From contig CP037918.1 in the NCBI GenBank assembly GCA_019356535.1, forward strand, positions 1 through 64,000: 64,000 bases of DNA. Reading direction: 5' to 3'. The position numbers and the translations under genes were made by a program. Under the pieces are notes generated by a model. That model was not told where the DNA came from, ran no database searches, and saw only the letters and a list, made by a program, of their open reading frames with translations. Positions 28,872 to 36,367 of this stretch are shown here, one piece after another. This DNA is from Chromatiaceae bacterium. GTDB lineage: Bacteria > Pseudomonadota > Gammaproteobacteria > Chromatiales > Chromatiaceae. Numbering within the stretch: the stretch's first letter is position 1; each line of letters begins with the position of its first letter.

Positions 28872-29061
28872 TGTTTATCTCCTGAACGTCGTTGCATGCC
28901 GTGACCGGAATTGATCACGGAGCGCGAATATAACACGCTGCTGATATTCGAGAACCTGCCCGGAAGGGATAGTCGAGATGAGGAGCGAGGGCGTTAGAAC
29001 GGTGTTATCCGGGAAGCGTCGACCTAGCTGCACCCCCGCCTGCGGGGGACGGGGTGGAGGT

Positions 29062-30027
29062 TCAACAACCACAGCCGCGCAGCGGCGGCTCGTTGAGTAC
29101 CAGGGCACCGGTGAGCTGGGAGACCGAATCCAACCCGTGGCGATCCAGATAGTCGAGGATGCCCTGGTTGATCTTCGGCAAGATCAGCGGATCGTAGAAC
29201 AGGGCGGTGCCCACGCCCACCGCGGTGGCGCCGGCGAGCAGGAACTCGATGGCGTCCGCGGCAGAGGCCACCCCGCCCTGGCCGATGATGGGCACCCCGT
29301 GTTCGCGCGCCACCTGGTAGACCTGGTGGGTCTTGAGCACCGCCACCGGCTTGATCGCGGGGCCAGACAGCCCGCCCTGGTTGTTGCCGATGAAGGGGGT
29401 GCGCGACTCGATGTCGATGGCCATGCCCATCAGCGTGTTGATCACCGCGAAGGCATCGGTTCCGGCCTCGATACAGCGCCGTGCATTCTCGGCGATATCG
29501 GTCTGGTTGGGCGAGAGCTTGGTGATCAGCGGCTTGCTCGTCGCCTTGCGGCAGGCCTCGACTACCCGCGCCGACATGGCCGGATCGTTGCCGAAGGCTA
29601 CGCCCCCTTCCTTGACGTTGGGGCAGGAGATGTTGATCTCGATGGCGTCGATGGGTGAGTCGTCGAAGCGTTCGGTAACCGCGATGTACTCCTCGATGGT
29701 CGAACCCGAGACGTTGGCGATGAAGCGGGTCTCCGAAAAATCCAGGGTGGGCAGGATCTCGTCCACCACCCGTTCTACCCCGGGGTTCTGCAGGCCGATG
29801 GCGTTGAGCATGCCGCCCGGGGTCTCGTATACCCGGTGCGGCGCGTTGCCGAGGCGCGGGCTGCCGGTGGTGCCTTTCAGGCACACCGCGCCGGCATCCC
29901 GGTTGGAGAAGCCGGCTACCCGCGTGTACTCTTCACCGAAGCCGACGCAGCCCGAGAGCAGCACCAGCGGGGTGGCGAAGTCCAGGCCGCAGAAATCGAC
30001 GTGCAGGCGAGGGTCGGGGGTGGTCAT
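29062..30027 (-). CDS. pyrD: Dihydroorotate dehydrogenase, class 1B type
   Basis: The enzyme oxidises dihydroorotate to orotate in pyrimidine synthesis, with FMN. The 321-residue TIM barrel has NISCPNVKEGG with catalytic Cys135, which marks class 1 enzymes. Class 2 enzymes, usual in gammaproteobacteria, use Ser and have an N-terminal membrane helix, which is absent. GQGGVASAADAIEFLLAGA is the FMN-phosphate site. No pyrK (iron-sulfur partner of class 1B) is adjacent. The C-terminus ends in GCGC. A GC hairpin (29033-29048) follows its stop without U-run. Confidence 0.85.
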   Translation of the reverse strand: MTTPDPRLHVDFCGLDFATPLVLLSGCVGFGEEYTRVAGFSNRDAGAVCLKGTTGSPRLGNAPHRVYETPGGMLNAIGLQNPGVERVVDEILPTLDFSETRFIANVSGSTIEEYIAVTERFDDSPIDAIEINISCPNVKEGGVAFGNDPAMSARVVEACRKATSKPLITKLSPNQTDIAENARRCIEAGTDAFAVINTLMGMAIDIESRTPFIGNNQGGLSGPAIKPVAVLKTHQVYQVAREHGVPIIGQGGVASAADAIEFLLAGATAVGVGTALFYDPLILPKINQGILDYLDRHGLDSVSQLTGALVLNEPPLRGCGC

Positions 30028-30044
30028 CAGCGGGGTATCCTCGA

Positions 30045-30515
30045 GTGTTTCACGTGGTCCTGTATCAGCCGGAGATTCCGCCCAACACGGGCAACATCAT
30101 ACGCTTGTGCGCCAACACCGGCGCGCGCCTGCACCTGGTCGGGCCGCTCGGCTTCGAACTGGACGACCGGCGCCTGCGGCGTGCGGGGTTGGACTATCAC
30201 GAGTACGCCGAGGTGGTGCAGTATCCCCGGCTGGACGATTTCCTGCAACGGGTGCGGCCGGCTCGGCTGTTCGCCCTGAGTACCCGCGGAGTGGAGCGTT
30301 TCGATGTGCCGGCCTATCGCGCGGGCGATGCCTTCCTGTTCGGCCCCGAGACACGCGGCCTGCCCGACGCGGTGCTCGAGGGCGTGCCTGCGGAACATCG
30401 CTTGCGTCTGCCCATGCGCCCGGGGCAGCGCAGCCTGAACCTGTCGAACGCGGTGGCGGTGATGCTCTACGAGGCGTGGCGTCAGCAGGGTTTCGTGGGG
30501 GCGGTGGAGGAATAG
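30045..30515 (+). CDS. trmL: tRNA (cytidine(34)-2'-O)-methyltransferase TrmL
   Basis: TrmL methylates the ribose of the wobble base in tRNA-Leu. The 156-residue SPOUT enzyme has VVLYQPEIPPNTGNIIRLCANTG at the start (given here as a family match, broken at residue 20), LFGPETRGLP and MRPGQRSLNLSNAVAV at the knot. The start is GTG at 30045. The start codons coincide with TGTTTCACGTGG, a partial parS resemblance treated as chance. Divergent from pyrD with a short spacer. Confidence 0.95.
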   Translation: MFHVVLYQPEIPPNTGNIIRLCANTGARLHLVGPLGFELDDRRLRRAGLDYHEYAEVVQYPRLDDFLQRVRPARLFALSTRGVERFDVPAYRAGDAFLFGPETRGLPDAVLEGVPAEHRLRLPMRPGQRSLNLSNAVAVMLYEAWRQQGFVGAVEE

Positions 30516-30529
30516 GGTGATGGGCACCT

Positions 30530-30562
30530 CACCCTGACAGGGGCGGCGAGCCAGTCAGGGTG
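30530..30562 (+). terminator. Possible hairpin after trmL
   Basis: CACCCTGAC (30530-30538) and GTCAGGGTG (30554-30562) form a perfect 9-bp stem with a 15-base loop. No T-run follows, so its role in termination is uncertain. A second hairpin GGTATG / CATACC (30636-30655) lies further on. Confidence 0.45.
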
Positions 30563-30672
30563 GTTTGAGGTGAGTTGGGTCTGTTGTCGGACTGAAGACC
30601 GATCTGCAGATCCGAAAGCATCACCCCCACACGTCGGTATGCTTTCAAACATACCATCCGTCCGACCGGGTT

Positions 30673-30840
30673 TCAGGCGGGTTTCCCCGTTTCGATGCGA
30701 TCGACCCAGCAGGCCATGCAGAACAGCACCCGGGGTCGCACGCGCTTGCGCAGCGCCTCGGGCATTTGCCGATTGGGCAGGCAGACCATCACGCGATTGC
30801 GGAAGCGGAGGGAGAAGGTGCGGCGGATGGCCTTGAGCAT
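30673..30840 (-). CDS. 55-residue Arg-rich CxxC protein
   Basis: The ATG at 30840 follows AAGGGGA. The frame encodes 55 residues, starting MLKAIRRTFSLRF and ending DRIETGKPA, with Cys20 and a FCMACW motif (Cys41, Cys44). It is strongly basic (11 Arg), and codon use is like that of neighbouring genes. A 7+7 bp palindrome lies in its leader and a hairpin follows its stop. No family is recognised. The ribosome site, palindrome and hairpin support a real, regulated gene. Confidence 0.6.
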   Translation of the reverse strand: MLKAIRRTFSLRFRNRVMVCLPNRQMPEALRKRVRPRVLFCMACWVDRIETGKPA

Positions 30841-30871
30841 GGTGGGGTCCCCTTGGGGTTCAGCTTTAATT

Positions 30872-30887
30872 ATTAGAACATTCTAAT
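30872..30887. promoter_or_regulatory. Palindromic operator ATTAGAA-CA-TTCTAAT
   Basis: Perfect 7-bp arms with a 2-base spacer in an AT-rich stretch, about 32 bp upstream of the 55-residue gene and in position to overlap its promoter. Such sites are bound by dimeric repressors. ArsR-family persulfide sensors bind AT-rich palindromes of similar kind, but the regulator here is inferred. Confidence 0.65.
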
Positions 30888-31033
30888 ATTCCGAGGTCAA
30901 TGCTCGGATATGGCATCATCCCTCCGGTCCGAGGTCCGGCCGCCTACACGGGAAGCCGGGGTTTCTGCCAACAATCGCAACCGAAGCTTCCTTTATACTT
31001 CGACTTTCGTTCAATTTTTCACGGATCGCTGTC

Positions 31034-31144
31034 ATGCGCCTGTTGTCCCTCCTGTTGTTGAGCCTCGTACTGCTGAGTGCCTGCGGCCAGCGCGGACCGC
31101 TGTACCTGCCCGAACATACGGACACCCCCCAGGAGGCGCGCTGA
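31034..31144 (+). CDS. lptM: LPS translocon maturation chaperone LptM (YifL family lipoprotein)
   Basis: A 36-residue lipoprotein. The signal and lipobox LLSAC lead to Cys17, followed by GQRGPLYLPE, the conserved N-terminus of LptM, which helps LptD fold. It is normally placed just before lysA, as here. The stop is one base before the lysA start. A -10-like TATACT stands at 30994. Confidence 0.9.
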   Translation: MRLLSLLLLSLVLLSACGQRGPLYLPEHTDTPQEAR

Positions 31145-31145
31145 G

Positions 31146-32393
31146 ATGGACCACTTCGCGTACCGCGACGGCGAGCTGCATGCCGAAGAGGTCCCCTTGC
31201 GCGCGATCGCCGAGCGTCATGGGACCCCGGCCTACGTGTATTCCCGCGCCACTCTGGAGCGTCACTGGCGCGCCTTCGACGCGGCTTTCGCCGACCGGCC
31301 ACACCTGGTCTGCTATGCGGTGAAAGCCAATTCCAATCTGGCGGTGCTGAACGTGCTGGCGCGCCTGGGCTCGGGCTTCGACATTGTCTCGGCAGGTGAG
31401 CTGGAGCGGGTGCTGGCTGCGGGCGGCGATCCGGGCCGGGTGGTGTTCTCCGGCGTGGGCAAGCGCGGCGACGAGATGGCGCGTGCGCTGGAGGTCGGTA
31501 TCCGCTGCTTCAACGTGGAATCCGTCCCCGAACTGGCACGGCTGGAGGAGGTTGCCGCGGCGCACGGAGTGCAGGCCCCGGTGGCGCTGCGCGTCAACCC
31601 GGACGTGGATGCGAAGACCCATCCCTATATCTCCACAGGCCTGCGCGAGAACAAGTTCGGCATCGATATCGCACAGGCCGAGGATATCTACCGGCGTGCC
31701 GCCGACAGCGCACACCTGGAGGTTTCAGGCATCGACTGCCACATCGGTTCGCAACTCACCGAACTGTCGCCCTTTCTCGACGCCCTCGACCGCGTGCTGG
31801 AGCTGCTGGGACGCCTGCGCGACGCGGGTATCGCCGTTGACCACCTGGACCTGGGCGGTGGTCTCGGGGTGCGTTATCGCGACGAGACCCCGCCCGAGCC
31901 CGGCGACTATGCCGCAGCGTTGGCGCAGCGTCTGGGTGATCTCGATTGCGAGCTTTTCGTCGAGCCGGGGCGCGCCATTGCTGCCAACGCGGGTGTGCTG
32001 CTTACGCGTGTCGAATACCTCAAGCGCACCGAGGCACGGAACTTCGCTATCGTGGACGCGGCCATGAACGACCTGCTGCGCCCCGCGCTGTACCAGGCAT
32101 GGCAGGAGATCGTCACCGTGGAACTGCACCCCGAGGGTGAGACCGACAGCTGGGACCTAGTCGGCCCAGTGTGCGAGACCGGCGATTTCCTGGGCAAGGA
32201 CCGCCGGCTCACCTTGCGTGAGGGCAGCCTGCTGGCGGTGCGTTCGGCCGGCGCCTATGGCTTCACCATGGCTTCCAACTACAACAGCCGCCCGCGCCCG
32301 CCCGAGCTTCTCGTCGATGGCGAGCGCGTGCATCTGGCTCGCCCGCGAGAGACCTTAGACGACCTGTTCGGGCGCGAGGCTGTACTCCCCTGA
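31146..32393 (+). CDS. lysA: Diaminopimelate decarboxylase
   Basis: LysA converts meso-diaminopimelate to lysine with pyridoxal phosphate. ATG 31146 gives 415 residues. PLP Lys60 is in YAVKANSN, HIGSQL binds the phosphate, GGGLGV and EPGRAI are conserved, and the C-terminal GPVCETGDFLGKDR holds the active-site Cys. Longer GTG-initiated frames would overlap lptM. The stop overlaps the methyltransferase start by one base. Confidence 0.96.
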   Translation: MDHFAYRDGELHAEEVPLRAIAERHGTPAYVYSRATLERHWRAFDAAFADRPHLVCYAVKANSNLAVLNVLARLGSGFDIVSAGELERVLAAGGDPGRVVFSGVGKRGDEMARALEVGIRCFNVESVPELARLEEVAAAHGVQAPVALRVNPDVDAKTHPYISTGLRENKFGIDIAQAEDIYRRAADSAHLEVSGIDCHIGSQLTELSPFLDALDRVLELLGRLRDAGIAVDHLDLGGGLGVRYRDETPPEPGDYAAALAQRLGDLDCELFVEPGRAIAANAGVLLTRVEYLKRTEARNFAIVDAAMNDLLRPALYQAWQEIVTVELHPEGETDSWDLVGPVCETGDFLGKDRRLTLREGSLLAVRSAGAYGFTMASNYNSRPRPPELLVDGERVHLARPRETLDDLFGREAVLP

Positions 32394-33070
32394 TGCAGCG
32401 CGTGCCCGAGCCCGAGGAGCTGATGGACGACCCGGCGCAGGCTGCTGCCTATGCCGAGGCCGATTTCAGCGAGGCCAACGAGCTGTTCATCCGCCTGCTG
32501 CGGCAACTGGTGCCGCAGGGCCTGCGCGGACGTGCACTGGACCTGGGTTGCGGTCCGGCCGACATCCCCATTGCGCTGTTGCGCGAATACCCGGAGCTGC
32601 GTATTGATGCAATCGACGGCGCGCCGGCGATGCTCGAACAGGCTCGCCAGCGCCTGGCACTGCACCCCGGGGTGGGAGAGCGCCTGCATCTCTCCTGCCA
32701 GCGCATCCCCAGCGCTGAACTGCCCGCCGGCGGTTACGATTGCGTCATGAGCAACAGCCTGTTGCATCACCTGCGCGAGCCCGGCGACCTGTGGATGAAC
32801 ATCGCGCATTGCGCGGCGCGCGGCGCGACCGTGCTGGTGATGGACCTGGCGCGTCCGGAGTCTTCCCTGGCGCTGGACGCCCTGGTCGAGACCTATGCCT
32901 TGAATGCATCGGAGATCCTGCGCCGTGATTTCCGCAACTCGCTACGTGCGGCCTGGACGGTAGACGAGGTGAAGGACCAGCTCGCTGAGCTCGGCCTGCG
33001 CGGTCTGGAGGTGAGCATGGTCAGCGACCGGCACTGGGCGGCGCGCGGCCACCTGGTCGGAGCGGACTGA
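32393..33070 (+). CDS. Class I SAM-dependent methyltransferase
   Basis: A 225-residue cytoplasmic enzyme. Motif I is ALDLGCGPADIP (SAM binding), motif II near AIDGAPAM, and post-I YDCVMSNSLLHHL. It resembles CmoA/UbiE-like small-molecule or tRNA methyltransferases, but its substrate is not apparent. It lies between lysA (sharing one base) and dapF, which are usually adjacent, so it travels with lysine synthesis genes without an evident link. Confidence 0.85.
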   Translation: MQRVPEPEELMDDPAQAAAYAEADFSEANELFIRLLRQLVPQGLRGRALDLGCGPADIPIALLREYPELRIDAIDGAPAMLEQARQRLALHPGVGERLHLSCQRIPSAELPAGGYDCVMSNSLLHHLREPGDLWMNIAHCAARGATVLVMDLARPESSLALDALVETYALNASEILRRDFRNSLRAAWTVDEVKDQLAELGLRGLEVSMVSDRHWAARGHLVGAD

Positions 33071-33082
33071 GCGGAGGAAAAC

Positions 33083-33916
33083 ATGCGACTGCATTTCAGC
33101 AAGATGCAGGGCCTGGGCAACGATTTCGTGGTGATCGACGCCACGCGTCACTCTATCGAGCTGAGGCCGGAACAGCTGCGCCACCTCGCCGACCGGCGAT
33201 TCGGTGTGGGCTGCGACCAGATCCTGCTGGTCGAGCCGCCACGCCTGCCGGGTACCGATTTCCACTACCGCATCTTCAATGCCGATGGCTCCGAGGTGGA
33301 ACAGTGCGGCAACGGCGCGCGCTGTTTCGCCCGTTTCGTGCGTGATCACGGCCTCACCGACAAGGACGTGATCCCGGTCGGCACTGCCGGTGGTCCCATC
33401 GAGCTCCAGGTACTCGACGACGGCCAGGTACGGGTCGACATGGGCCCCCCCTCGCTGGAGCCGGCCGACCTGCCCTTCGAGGCCGAGGGGCGCGCCACGA
33501 CCTATCCCCTGGCGTTGGATGGCGGAGACGAGGTCACCCTCAGCGCGGTGTCGATGGGCAACCCGCACGCCGTGCTGCTGGTGGACCAAGTGGCCAGCGC
33601 CCCGGTCGAGACCCTGGGGCCGCGGATCGAGCACCACCCGCGCTTTCCCAGGCGGGTGAACGTGGGCTTCATGGCGGTGCGCAATCGACACGAGATCGAC
33701 CTGCGTGTCTGGGAACGCGGTGCCGGCGAGACCCTGGCGTGCGGTACCGGGGCCTGTGCCGCGGTGGTCGCCGGTCGCCTGCGCGGACTGCTGGACGCGC
33801 CGGTGACGGTCCACCTGCCGGGAGGAGATCTTGTGATAAGCTGGGACGGAGAAGGTCAGCCCGTCTGGATGACCGGTCCGGCCACCGAGGTATTCGAGGG
33901 CGACATCGCGTTATGA
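33083..33916 (+). CDS. dapF: Diaminopimelate epimerase
   Basis: DapF interconverts LL- and meso-diaminopimelate for lysine and peptidoglycan. The 277 residues carry both active-site cysteines: Cys75 in VEQCGNGAR and Cys220 in LACGTGAC. The ATG follows GGAGG. The stop shares ATGA with the DUF484 gene. Confidence 0.97.
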   Translation: MRLHFSKMQGLGNDFVVIDATRHSIELRPEQLRHLADRRFGVGCDQILLVEPPRLPGTDFHYRIFNADGSEVEQCGNGARCFARFVRDHGLTDKDVIPVGTAGGPIELQVLDDGQVRVDMGPPSLEPADLPFEAEGRATTYPLALDGGDEVTLSAVSMGNPHAVLLVDQVASAPVETLGPRIEHHPRFPRRVNVGFMAVRNRHEIDLRVWERGAGETLACGTGACAAVVAGRLRGLLDAPVTVHLPGGDLVISWDGEGQPVWMTGPATEVFEGDIAL

Positions 33917-34596
33917 GCCTGCAGCACGACGACAAGCCGGCGGACACCGACTTCGAACAGGTGGTCGCCGACTACCTGATAGCCCACCCGGACTTCCTGG
34001 TCCGCCACCCCGAGGTGCTGGCCGAAATCGACATCCCGCACGCCACCGGCAGCGCGATCTCGCTGATCGAGCGCCAGGTGCGCATCCTGCGCGAGCAGAA
34101 TCAGCGTATGCGCGATCAGCTTGGTGAGCTGGTCGCTATTGCTCGCGAGAACGATACCCTGGCTCGGCGCCTGCACCGCCTCACCCTGGCACTGATCGAG
34201 GCCCGAACCTTCGACGAGGTCCTCAACACCCTGCAGGACGAGTTGCGCAACCTGTTCCGTGCTGATGCGGTGGAAATGAAGCTGTTTTCCGCCGAGGAGC
34301 TCGCTGCGCACAAGTTGGAGCGTGGTCCGGCGATGTTCACCGACTTCATCGAGCGCGAGCGCCCGACCTGCGGCAAGCTGCCCGCCGAGCAGCTGGAGTA
34401 CCTGTTCGGCTCGCAGGCCGCCGAGACCGGCTCGGTGGCCCTGATCCCGCTGCATGCCCCGCCGCTGGTCGGTGTGCTGGCGATTGGCAGCCACGATCCG
34501 CAGCGTTTTCATGCCGAGAAGAGCGTGGATTTTCTCAAGCGCCTGGCGGACATCGTCAGCGCCACCCTGAGTGCTGTCTCCAGTCCGGGGTCATGA
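33913..34596 (+). CDS. DUF484 family protein
   Basis: The 227-residue protein has an N-terminal helical part ([22 protein letters not shown]), a coiled coil (about 55-85) and a C-terminal GAF-like domain (about 90-220). DUF484 proteins lie between dapF and xerC in many gammaproteobacteria; function is unknown. Start by ATGA overlap with dapF and end by ATGA overlap with xerC indicate coupling. An earlier in-frame start would lie inside dapF and is rejected. Confidence 0.9.
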   Translation: MSLQHDDKPADTDFEQVVADYLIAHPDFLVRHPEVLAEIDIPHATGSAISLIERQVRILREQNQRMRDQLGELVAIARENDTLARRLHRLTLALIEARTFDEVLNTLQDELRNLFRADAVEMKLFSAEELAAHKLERGPAMFTDFIERERPTCGKLPAEQLEYLFGSQAAETGSVALIPLHAPPLVGVLAIGSHDPQRFHAEKSVDFLKRLADIVSATLSAVSSPGS

Positions 34597-35501
34597 GTTC
34601 CCAGACAGAAGACCCCTGGCTGCTGGACTATCTGGATCACCTGCGTTTCGAGCGCCGCCTGTCGCCACGTACCCTGGATGCCTACCGCCGCGACCTCGAA
34701 GATTACCTCGCCTGGTGCCGGGATCACGGGCTCCCGCCCTGGCAGGGTGCCGATGCCCAGCAGCTTCGCCGTTATGCCGCAGCCGGTCACCGACAGGGTC
34801 TCTCGGCGCGCAGTCTGTCGCGCCGGCTCTCGGCATTGCGCGGTCTGTTTACCTTCCTGGTGCGCGAATCCCGGGTCCGCATCAACCCTGTCGCCGAGGT
34901 ACGCGCGCCGCGTGGTGGCAAGCGTCTGCCCGCCGCCCTCGAGGTGGACCAGGTAGGCCGCCTGATGGACGTTCCCGGAGATGACCCGCTGGCGCGACGC
35001 GACCGCGCCATTCTCGAACTCTTCTATTCCAGCGGGTTGCGGCTGTCCGAACTGGCGGGACTGGATGTCAGCGATCTGCCAGGACCGGATGCGCTGCTGC
35101 GGGTGACCGGCAAGGGCCGCAAGGAGCGCGAGGTGCCGGTGGGCAGGAAGGCGCGCGAGGCCATCGAGGACTGGTTGCAGGCCCGCGAACACATGGCGCG
35201 CAAGGATGAGCCGGCGCTGTTCGTGGGTCGTCATGGCCGCCGCCTGGGGCCGCGCGGCATCGAGCAGCGTGTCGCCCTGCATGCCCGCCGCCAGGGGCTG
35301 TCCGTGCACGTTCATCCACACATGCTGCGGCACTCCTTCGCCAGCCATCTTCTGGAGTCCTCGGGGGAGCTGCGCGCGGTTCAAGAACTGCTCGGGCATG
35401 CCGATATCGCGACGACGGAAATCTACACGCATCTCGATTTCCAGCATTTGGCACAGGTCTATGACCAGGCGCATCCGCGCGCCCGCAGGCGGAGCGACTG
35501 A
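34593..35501 (+). CDS. xerC: Tyrosine recombinase XerC
   Basis: XerC, with XerD, resolves chromosome dimers at dif. The 302 residues have a SAM-like N-terminal domain (1-100) and a catalytic domain with SSGLRLSEL (Arg), Lys in the VTGKGRKEREVP hairpin, HPHMLRHSFASHL (His, Arg), LLGHADIATTEIYTH (His and Tyr nucleophile). Context next to DUF484 and dapF is as in other gammaproteobacteria. Confidence 0.96.
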   Translation: MSSQTEDPWLLDYLDHLRFERRLSPRTLDAYRRDLEDYLAWCRDHGLPPWQGADAQQLRRYAAAGHRQGLSARSLSRRLSALRGLFTFLVRESRVRINPVAEVRAPRGGKRLPAALEVDQVGRLMDVPGDDPLARRDRAILELFYSSGLRLSELAGLDVSDLPGPDALLRVTGKGRKEREVPVGRKAREAIEDWLQAREHMARKDEPALFVGRHGRRLGPRGIEQRVALHARRQGLSVHVHPHMLRHSFASHLLESSGELRAVQELLGHADIATTEIYTHLDFQHLAQVYDQAHPRARRRSD

Positions 35502-35520
35502 AGTACCGGGAGAAGCGCAC

Positions 35521-36366
35521 ATGGCCCCCATCGATATTCGCCGTTGCCGCCGATTTGTGATGGGCGTGCTGTTGTTCTGCCTGAGTGTCCCGTCTCTGGC
35601 TGGGGCCCTGCGCCTGGGTGTCTTCCCCTATTTCTCCGCAGAGCAACTGGTTGCCCTGCACCGCCCGTTGAAGGATTACCTGGCGAAGACCACCGGGCTG
35701 CACATCCGCCTGGTGTCGGCACCGGACTTTCGTACCTTCAAGCGCCGTACCGCCGAAGGCCGCTACGACCTGCTCATCACCGCTCCCGATCTCGGGCGGC
35801 TGGCCGAGCAGAACGCGGATTATCGCTGGCTGGGGGTGACAGCCAATCGCTCGGAAGCCGTGTTTGTAGCCCCACGGGGCACGGATATCCGACGGCTTGC
35901 CGATCTGCAGAGCAAGCGTCTGGCCCTCCCGCCGCGCCTGGCGATCACTCACCAGATGGCGCTCGAGACTCTGGAGGGAGCAGGGTTGAAGCCGGGCAGG
36001 GATCTCGCCATCATGCCCCGCCACACGCACGATCAGGCCCTGTACGCGGTGATCCGGGCTGATGCGGATGCCGCCGCTGTCGGTCGCCCCACCTGGTTGC
36101 GCTACGATGCCCCAGGAAAGGAGCGCTTGCAGGTCATCGGGCGCTCCGCCTCCATCCCTGGTTTCGCGCTGATGGCCCATTCCCGGCTCGCCCCGGAAAT
36201 GCGCGAACGCCTGCGCAAGGCGCTTCACGCCTTCGCCGGCACGCGCGAGGGCAAGGCCTATTTCAGTACCACGGGCTTGGGAGGGGTACGCATGATTGAG
36301 CCGGCCGACCTGGCACTGCTCGATCACTACCTGGCACGTATCCAGGCAGCGTTCGAGGGGGAGTGA
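35521..36366 (+). CDS. PhnD-like periplasmic substrate-binding protein
   Basis: ATG 35521 with GGGAGAAG upstream gives 281 residues. A signal peptide (about 1-28) leads to a phosphate/phosphonate-binding fold: RLGVFPYFSAEQL, PLKDYLAKTTG, YDLLITAPDLGRLAEQN. No ABC permease or ATPase lies nearby. Instead, the GGDEF-EAL sensor begins one base after its stop. The likely role is a periplasmic sensor for that protein. The ligand is unknown. Confidence 0.85.
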   Translation: MAPIDIRRCRRFVMGVLLFCLSVPSLAGALRLGVFPYFSAEQLVALHRPLKDYLAKTTGLHIRLVSAPDFRTFKRRTAEGRYDLLITAPDLGRLAEQNADYRWLGVTANRSEAVFVAPRGTDIRRLADLQSKRLALPPRLAITHQMALETLEGAGLKPGRDLAIMPRHTHDQALYAVIRADADAAAVGRPTWLRYDAPGKERLQVIGRSASIPGFALMAHSRLAPEMRERLRKALHAFAGTREGKAYFSTTGLGGVRMIEPADLALLDHYLARIQAAFEGE

Positions 36367-36367
36367 G

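Noticed and set aside
29033..29048. CCCCCGC / GCGGGGG hairpin as the pyrD terminator
   Set aside because: No T-run on the minus strand, a 2-base loop, and similar GC hairpins are common in this genome.
30046..30061. A third parS-like sequence, TGTTTCACGTGGTCCT
   Set aside because: Only the left half fits. It encodes the conserved first residues of TrmL, so chance is likely.
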